This document shows, in pieces, positions 58,577-64,000 of a DNA stretch of 64,000 nt. This stretch comes from Bacteroides ovatus (GTDB lineage: Bacteria; Bacteroidota; Bacteroidia; Bacteroidales; Bacteroidaceae). The notes beneath the pieces were generated by a model. That model was given only the letters and a program-made list of their open reading frames with translations, did not search any database and had not been told where the DNA came from. The stretch is taken from assembly GCF_001314995.1 (NCBI RefSeq), contig NZ_CP012938.1, forward strand, positions 992,001 to 1,056,000, given 5' to 3'. Each line of letters opens with the position of its first letter. Positions within the stretch are counted from its first letter, which is position 1. Made by a program: the position numbers and the translations under genes.

Positions 58577-59512
58577 ATGGACAGAAGGGATTTTTTAAAA
58601 ACAGTAGCTATCACCGGAGCCGCCTTGACTATACAGCGTTCGGAGGCTATGGAGGTGTTAACTCAAACAATCAATAAAGCAAACGGAAGCAATCCTGATC
58701 TGGTGGCCGTTATGGGCGGAGAACCCGAAGAGATGTTCCGCCGTGCCATAAGCGAACTGGGGGGTATGAAGCAATTCGTGAAACCGGGACAGAAAGTGGT
58801 TGTAAAACCTAATATCGGTTGGGATAAAGTGCCGGAACTGGCAGGAAATACGAATCCGAAACTGATTGAAGAAATCGTCAGACAATGTTTTGCCGCCGGA
58901 GCTAAAGAAGTGGTCGTGTTCGACCATACTTGTGACGATTGGCAGAAATGCTACAAAAACAGTGGTATTGAAGCTGCTGCCAAAAAAGCCGGAGCCAAAG
59001 TAATGCCTGCACATCTGGAGTCGTATTACAAACCAATTGATCTGCCAAAAGGCAAAAAGATGAAGAAAGCCAAAGTGCACGAAGCGATTCTGGATTGTGA
59101 TGTATGGATCAATGTTCCTATTCTGAAGAATCACGGAGGTGCCAATCTGACTATCTCCATGAAAAATCACATGGGGATTGTGTGGGATCGCGGATTCTTC
59201 CACCAGAACGATTTGCAACAATGCATCGCAGATATCTGTACATTACAGAAGAAAGCTGTACTCAACGTAGTAGACGCCTACCGGATCATGAAAACAAACG
59301 GTCCCCGGGGACGCTCTGCATCCGATGTTGTACTGGCAAAAGGATTGTTTATCTCACCGGATATTGTAGCCGTGGATACGGCTGCTGCCAAGTTCTTCAA
59401 TCAAGTACGTGAGATGCCACTGGATACAGTAGGACATCTCGCCAATGGGGAAGCATTGAAAATAGGAACCATGAACATTGACAAATTGAATGTCAAGCGA
59501 ATTAAGATGTAA
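58577..59512 (+). CDS. Tat-exported DUF362 protein
   Basis: 311 residues. The first 25 residues carry a twin-arginine signal (DRRDFLKTVAITGAALT), so it is folded in the cytoplasm, perhaps with a cofactor, and moved to the periplasm. The rest is a DUF362 domain: GQKVVVKPNIGWDKVPE, VVVFDHTCDDWQKCYKNSGI, VWINVPILKNHGGANLTISMKNHMGIVWDRGFFHQNDLQQCIADI and DIVAVDTAAAKFFNQV. DUF362 occurs alone or fused to ferredoxin domains; reaction unknown. It is followed by the polyferredoxin gene after 7 bases, which suggests electron transfer between the two. Confidence 0.9.
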   Translation: MDRRDFLKTVAITGAALTIQRSEAMEVLTQTINKANGSNPDLVAVMGGEPEEMFRRAISELGGMKQFVKPGQKVVVKPNIGWDKVPELAGNTNPKLIEEIVRQCFAAGAKEVVVFDHTCDDWQKCYKNSGIEAAAKKAGAKVMPAHLESYYKPIDLPKGKKMKKAKVHEAILDCDVWINVPILKNHGGANLTISMKNHMGIVWDRGFFHQNDLQQCIADICTLQKKAVLNVVDAYRIMKTNGPRGRSASDVVLAKGLFISPDIVAVDTAAAKFFNQVREMPLDTVGHLANGEALKIGTMNIDKLNVKRIKM

Positions 59513-59519
59513 AACAACC

Positions 59520-61064
59520 ATGTTAAGAAGGCTACGTATTGGAATCTCAGCACTTTTATTTGTGCTGATTTCTTTCTTTTTTCTCGATTTCGCAGAAATA
59601 TTACCGAACAGTTTTCATCGGCTGGCACATTTGCAATTTATTCCAGCCATCTTTTCACTAAGTATAGGTATCTTATTATTTCTCATTGTGTTAACGCTTT
59701 TATTCGGGCGTGTATATTGTTCTACAATCTGCCCTATGGGTATCTTGCAGGATGTGATTGCACGAATTTCCAAAGCAACGGGAAAAAAGAAAAAAAGATA
59801 TAGTTACAGTCCTGCAAAAAACAAATTGCGCTGGGGTGTGCTCGGACTGACAGTGGTCGGGTTTCTATGTGGATTTACATTTATTGTTGGTTTGCTCGAT
59901 CCGTACAGTGCGTATGGACGTGTGGTAGTGCACATATTCAAACCTATCTATATGCTGGGGAATAATCTGCTGGAATCACTCTTTGCCAGATTTGACAATT
60001 ATACATTTTATCAGGTAGACACCTCCATCTTGAGCATTTCTTCCCTTCTCATCGCTATTATTACTCTTGCAGTCATCTTTGTAATGGCATGGAAACATGG
60101 ACGGACATGGTGCAATACGATTTGTCCCGTAGGAACAATATTGGGGTTATTGAGCCGATTTTCATTATTCAAAGTCCGTATTGATACTGCCAAATGTAAT
60201 GGATGCGGGCTTTGTGCCACCAAATGCAAAGCAGCTTGCATCAATAGTAAAGAACACGCTATTGATTATAGTCGTTGTGTAGATTGTTTCAACTGTTTGG
60301 GAGTATGCAAACAAAAAGCATTAGTTTACGCCCCTTCTTTAAAAAAACAGTCTGATGTAGAAACTCCTGCACCATCATCACCGGATTTGGATTCATCCAA
60401 ACGCCGTTTTTTGGTTGCCGGTCTTGTTACTGCCGGAGCAACCCCCAAACTCATCTCCCAAGCCAAGGAATCTGTAGCAAGCTTGGAAGGTAAGAAGGCA
60501 TACAAAAAGGAAAATCCGATCACTCCTCCGGGGTCTATCAGTCGGGAACACTTCCAACAGCAATGCACATCCTGTCATCTTTGTGTCAGCAAATGCCCTT
60601 CTCATATCTTGAAACCGGCTTTTATGGAATATGGCTTGGCAGGCATGATGCAACCTACTGTTAGCTTTGAGAAAGGATTTTGTAACTTTGACTGTACTGT
60701 CTGTGGAGATGTCTGTCCCAATGGAGCAATTCTTCCCATAAATGTAGAGCAAAAACATCTTACACAAATGGGATATGTTGTTTTCATCGAGGAAAATTGC
60801 ATTGTTTATACTGATGGAACCAGTTGCGGAGCCTGCTCCGAACACTGTCCCACACAAGCAGTAGCGATGGTGCCGTATAAGGACGGATTGACGATTCCTC
60901 ATGTAAATAAAGAAATATGTGTAGGTTGTGGAGGATGTGAATATGTTTGCCCAGCCCGTCCATTCCGTGCCATCTATATCGAAGGAAATCCCGTACAAAA
61001 AGAAGCAAAACCATTCAAAGAAAGCGAAGAGCACAAAGTTGAGATAGACGATTTCGGATTCTGA
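59520..61064 (+). CDS. NapH/NapG-like polyferredoxin fusion
   Basis: 514 residues from the ATG at 59520. Part 1 (about 1-215) is NapH-like: four membrane helices with CSTICPMGILQD and CNTICPVGTILGLL. Two 4Fe-4S motifs follow (CNGCGLCATKCKAAC and CVDCFNCLGVCK). A new twin-arginine-like segment SSKRRFLVAGLVTAGATP sits in the middle (about 288-305). Part 2 is NapG-like with more clusters: CTSCHLCVSKCP, CNFDCTVCGDVCP, CGACSEHCP and CVGCGGCEYVCP. It should carry electrons from the quinone pool to the periplasm. Third gene of the operon with the S-component and DUF362 protein. Confidence 0.9.
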   Translation: MLRRLRIGISALLFVLISFFFLDFAEILPNSFHRLAHLQFIPAIFSLSIGILLFLIVLTLLFGRVYCSTICPMGILQDVIARISKATGKKKKRYSYSPAKNKLRWGVLGLTVVGFLCGFTFIVGLLDPYSAYGRVVVHIFKPIYMLGNNLLESLFARFDNYTFYQVDTSILSISSLLIAIITLAVIFVMAWKHGRTWCNTICPVGTILGLLSRFSLFKVRIDTAKCNGCGLCATKCKAACINSKEHAIDYSRCVDCFNCLGVCKQKALVYAPSLKKQSDVETPAPSSPDLDSSKRRFLVAGLVTAGATPKLISQAKESVASLEGKKAYKKENPITPPGSISREHFQQQCTSCHLCVSKCPSHILKPAFMEYGLAGMMQPTVSFEKGFCNFDCTVCGDVCPNGAILPINVEQKHLTQMGYVVFIEENCIVYTDGTSCGACSEHCPTQAVAMVPYKDGLTIPHVNKEICVGCGGCEYVCPARPFRAIYIEGNPVQKEAKPFKESEEHKVEIDDFGF

Positions 61065-61230
61065 CCGGCATGGTGCCGGAGCAGAGTTTCCATCCGTGTT
61101 TTATGTTCTATGACGGTTTATTTCAAATGTGAACAAGACAGATGGTATGGATTTAAAAAAAACTATCCATTATATTCCTCCTACTTTCAATAAATTCACT
61201 AAATTCGTGGCGAACTAAAGAAAGCAATTC

Positions 61231-62037
61231 ATGGAGGTATTCACAAATAACTGGAATAGCCGGAAATATCAGATTGGCTATGCACTAAGCGGAGGATTTA
61301 TTAAAGGATTTGCCCATTTGGGAGTCATGCAAGCTCTTTTGGAACATGATATTAAACCGGAAATCATCTCTGGAGTAAGTGCAGGGGCACTTGCAGGTGT
61401 CTTTTACGCGGACGGCAACGAGCCGCACAAAGTACTTGATTATTTCTCCGGACATAAATTCCAGGATTTAACCAAACTGGTGATTCCCAAGAAGGGACTA
61501 TTTGACCTCTGTGAATTTATTGATTTTCTCCGGACTAACTTAAAAGCAAAAAATCTGGAAGAGCTACAACTTCCCCTGATTATCACAGCAACTGACCTCG
61601 ATCACGGTCGCATGGTTCACTTTCATCGGGGAAGCATAGCGGAACGGGTCGCCGCTTCCTGCTGTATGCCTGTCATGTTTTCTCCGGTCAACATAGACGG
61701 CACTAACTATGTGGATGGAGGATTGATGATGAATCTTCCGGTCTCTACCCTGCGCAGGGTTTGCAATAAAGTGGTAGCTGTCAACGTAAGTCCCATCATG
61801 GCACAGGATTACAAAATGAATATTGTAAGCATTGCTATGCGCTCATTCCATTTCATGTTCCGCGCCAATACCTTTCCCGAAAGAGAAAAATGCGATTTAT
61901 TAATCGAACCATACAACCTATACGGGTACAGTAACACCGAACTGGAAAAAGCTGAAGAAATCTTCGGGCAAGGCTATAATACAGCTAACGAAGTACTTAG
62001 TCAACTGTTGGAAGAAAAGGGGAAAATATGGAAATAA
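61231..62037 (+). CDS. patatin-like phospholipase family protein
   Basis: 268 residues, single patatin domain: oxyanion SGGFIKGFAHLG (about residue 17-30), nucleophile Ser in GVSAGALAGVFY (about 48) and catalytic Asp in YVDGGLMMNLPVSTLR. No signal peptide and no membrane helix, so cytoplasmic or peripheral; probably a lipid acyl hydrolase. Its last 10 bases overlap the amylase-family gene (the ATG at 62028 lies before the TAA). No promoter match is obvious in the 166-bp gap upstream. Confidence 0.93.
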   Translation: MEVFTNNWNSRKYQIGYALSGGFIKGFAHLGVMQALLEHDIKPEIISGVSAGALAGVFYADGNEPHKVLDYFSGHKFQDLTKLVIPKKGLFDLCEFIDFLRTNLKAKNLEELQLPLIITATDLDHGRMVHFHRGSIAERVAASCCMPVMFSPVNIDGTNYVDGGLMMNLPVSTLRRVCNKVVAVNVSPIMAQDYKMNIVSIAMRSFHFMFRANTFPEREKCDLLIEPYNLYGYSNTELEKAEEIFGQGYNTANEVLSQLLEEKGKIWK

Positions 62038-63788
62038 TCTCCTATCCATCAGAAACAAGAATGAATACGAATATTAATAATCTACTCTATATGAATGACG
62101 AAAATAAAATAATTATCTACCAAGTATTCACCCGCCTGTTTGGAAATAACAACAACCACTGTGTCTACAATGGAGACATTGCCACCAATGGTTGCGGGAA
62201 AATGGCTGATTTCACGCTCAAAGCACTTGGTGAAATCAAGAAATTAGGTGCTACACATATATGGTATACAGGCATCATCGAGCATGCCACTCAAACGGAC
62301 TATCGCCGTTATAATATCAGTCCGGATCATCCTGCTATTGTGAAAGGAAAAGCTGGTTCTCCGTATGCTATCAAGGATTATTATGATGTAGATCCTGACT
62401 TGGCTAACGACGTGCAAGGACGTATGAAAGAATTTGAGAATCTGGTACATCGCACACATCGCACAGGTCTGAAAGTAATTATTGATTTTGTACCTAATCA
62501 CGTAGCACGCCAATATCACTCGGATGCACAACCGGACGGTACGACCGAATTGGGAGCTAACGATGACTCCAGCCAATCTTTCAGCCCATATAATAATTTC
62601 TATTATATTCCGCAAGCGGAACTCCATGCCCAGTTCGACATGAAAGACGGTGCAGCAGAGCCTTACCGGGAATTCCCGGCGAAAGCTACCGGTAACAATC
62701 GTTTTGATGCTACTCCCAATATCACCGACTGGTATGAAACAGTGAAATTAAACTATGGAGTGGATTATCAGAATGGAGGTACCTGCCACTTTTCCCCGAC
62801 TCCGGATACTTGGATAAAGATGCTGGACATTCTTCTTTTCTGGGCATCAAAAGACATTGACGGTTTCCGCTGCGACATGGCCGAAATGGTTCCTGTTGAA
62901 TTCTGGGAATGGGCTATTCCTCAAGTAAAAGAGGCTTATCCTGAAATACTTTTCATCGCAGAGGTTTACAATCCAGGTGAATACCGTAGCTATCTGTTCC
63001 GTGGCAAGTTTGATTACTTGTATGATAAGGTAGGCCTGTATGACACGTTACGTAATGTAGCTTGTGGATATGAATCTGCATCCGCTATCACTCATTGCTG
63101 GCAAAGCCTGAATGGAATAGAGAAAAAGATGCTCAACTTCCTGGAGAACCACGACGAGCAACGTATCGCTTCTGATTTCTTTGCCGGAAACCCGCGTAAA
63201 GGAATTCCCGCACTGATCGTTTCCGCCTGTATGAACACTAATCCTATGATGATCTACTTCGGTCAGGAGTTTGGAGAACTGGGCATGGATAGTGAAGGAT
63301 TCAGCGGAAGGGACGGACGAACTACCATATTCGATTATTGGAGTGTAGACACCATACGACGCTGGCGCAACGGAGGTAAATTTGACGGGAAGATGCTTAC
63401 TGAAGAACATAAACACCTCTACTCTGTCTACCAAAAAGTACTGACGATTTGTAACGAAGAGCAGGCAATCAGCAAGGGAGTATTTTTTGACTTAATGTAT
63501 GCCAATATAAACGGATGGCGTTTCAATGAGCATAAACAATATACCTTTATGCGAAAATATAAAAATGAGATTCTGTTTTTCGTTATTAATTTCGACAGTC
63601 AACTGGTAGATGTTGCCGTCAATGTACCTTCGCATGCTTTCGACTTTTTACAGATTCCTCAAATGGAGTCTTATCAGGCCACTGATTTGATGACGGGCGC
63701 TAAAGAAGAAATCAGCCTATTACCTTATAAACCCACGGATGTTTCAGTCGGAGGTTATAACGGAAAGATTCTAAAGATTACTTTTTAA
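62028..63788 (+). CDS. alpha-amylase family (GH13) glycosidase
   Basis: 586 residues from the ATG that overlaps the patatin stop; starts at 62061 and 62091 are also possible and the first 20 residues look unlike a domain. No signal peptide, so probably cytoplasmic. GH13 regions: VIIDFVPNHVARQ (region I), GFRCDMAEMVPVEFW with nucleophile Asp (region II), ILFIAEVYNPGEYR with acid/base Glu (region III) and LNFLENHDEQRIASD (region IV). A C-terminal beta domain follows (about 500-586). Substrate is likely an alpha-glucan or storage glycogen; not a Sus-type surface enzyme. Terminator follows. Confidence 0.95.
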   Translation: MEIISYPSETRMNTNINNLLYMNDENKIIIYQVFTRLFGNNNNHCVYNGDIATNGCGKMADFTLKALGEIKKLGATHIWYTGIIEHATQTDYRRYNISPDHPAIVKGKAGSPYAIKDYYDVDPDLANDVQGRMKEFENLVHRTHRTGLKVIIDFVPNHVARQYHSDAQPDGTTELGANDDSSQSFSPYNNFYYIPQAELHAQFDMKDGAAEPYREFPAKATGNNRFDATPNITDWYETVKLNYGVDYQNGGTCHFSPTPDTWIKMLDILLFWASKDIDGFRCDMAEMVPVEFWEWAIPQVKEAYPEILFIAEVYNPGEYRSYLFRGKFDYLYDKVGLYDTLRNVACGYESASAITHCWQSLNGIEKKMLNFLENHDEQRIASDFFAGNPRKGIPALIVSACMNTNPMMIYFGQEFGELGMDSEGFSGRDGRTTIFDYWSVDTIRRWRNGGKFDGKMLTEEHKHLYSVYQKVLTICNEEQAISKGVFFDLMYANINGWRFNEHKQYTFMRKYKNEILFFVINFDSQLVDVAVNVPSHAFDFLQIPQMESYQATDLMTGAKEEISLLPYKPTDVSVGGYNGKILKITF

Positions 63789-63817
63789 GTAAAAAGCCTA
63801 AGATCTGTATACTCTTC

Positions 63818-63856
63818 ATCCCTCGGCCACTTATGAATGACCGGGGGATTATTTTA
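63818..63856 (+). terminator. terminator after the amylase gene
   Basis: ATCCCTCGG (63818-63826) pairs with CCGGGGGAT (63841-63849) with one G:U pair, followed by a T-rich stretch. Confidence 0.75.
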
Positions 63857-63926
63857 TGCACATCACTCAAACAAATATTCTCAAAGGCTGTTTAGGTAGA
63901 TAAATAATCCTCTAAACTCAAAGCTT

Positions 63927-64000
63927 ATGAAGAAATTTATGATTTGTGCAATCGCATTGTTTCTGCTATTATCTACATCTGTCTTTGGAGATACCCCTCC
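63927..64000 (+). CDS. start of a secreted protein (cut by window end)
   Basis: The ATG at 63927 opens a frame that stays open to the window edge, 24 codons. It reads as a classical signal peptide (MKKFMICAIALFLLLSTSVF followed by GDTP) with a likely signal peptidase I site after VFG. Nothing more can be said about the product. Confidence 0.7.
   Translation, partial: MKKFMICAIALFLLLSTSVFGDTP

Overview
The window is a stretch of a Bacteroides-type genome (order Bacteroidales, close to the B. thetaiotaomicron group; the species cannot be fixed from the sequence alone). The signs are moderate GC, almost no Shine-Dalgarno sequences, many promoters matching the Bacteroides -33 TTTG / -7 TAnnTTTG consensus, and family content typical of the group: TamL-like lipidated outer membrane assembly protein, DUF4296, DUF4738, DUF6268, DUF4846, an HU-CCDC81/SPOR protein, and a Nudix-type sugar regulator beside xylose genes. 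It is chromosomal and mostly housekeeping. No transposase, integrase, phage gene, CRISPR array or SusC/SusD pair was seen.

Layout. 1-4.6 kb: lon (5' end outside the window), tgt and an LptF/LptG-type permease, tightly packed. 4.9-10.9 kb: a redoxin-like protein without its cysteines, serB, a DEAD-box helicase, a lipoprotein, then ugd and rfbC for nucleotide-sugar synthesis. 11-12.7 kb: an HU-CCDC81/SPOR membrane protein and a zinc-ribbon/FHA protein. 12.7-16.9 kb: hexuronate catabolism, a LacI-family regulator with uxaB diverging from uxaC. 17-22.8 kb: two tRNA-Lys(CTT) genes, a YycJ-like hydrolase, a POT-like transporter, a small HAD protein and several small envelope proteins. 22.7-32 kb: tamL-like gene, an RNA methyltransferase, and the long leftward cluster ileS - DksA-like - lspA - DUF4296 lipoprotein - 130-aa protein.

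32-36.9 kb: an internally repetitive membrane protein, a GNAT/nitrilase fusion, a strong candidate for a structured non-coding RNA with its own promoter and terminator, and about 1 kb of non-coding DNA packed with nested inverted and tandem repeats. 36.9-42.2 kb: the xylose module, transcribed leftward: Nudix-like regulator, xylB, xylA, xylE. 42.5-48 kb: thiD, fabD, sucCD, a Met-rich DUF4396 protein, a 57-aa protein and an RRM protein. 48.3-53.7 kb: a LytTR response regulator, a LytS-like kinase, a second kinase-like protein that has lost its catalytic residues, a DUF6268 barrel with candidate LytTR sites upstream, and glutamine synthetase. 53.9-57.7 kb: DUF4846, a deletion scar joining a broken AraC regulator to a broken aldo/keto reductase, PPK2 and DUF169. 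58-61 kb: an ECF S-component-like protein, a Tat-exported DUF362 protein and a NapH/NapG-like polyferredoxin fusion. 61.2-64 kb: a patatin overlapping an alpha-amylase-family gene, then the start of a secreted protein.

The least explained items are (i) a dispersed family of degenerate repeats with exact 22-bp periodicity and dyad symmetry, at three separate intergenic sites (about 33.3, 36.4 and 57.9 kb), one of them nested inside a 138-bp inverted repeat; (ii) the structured RNA at 35.12-35.29 kb; (iii) the S-component/DUF362/polyferredoxin operon, which looks like a periplasmic redox system of unknown substrate; and (iv) the LytS/pseudo-LytS/LytTR/outer-membrane-barrel unit.
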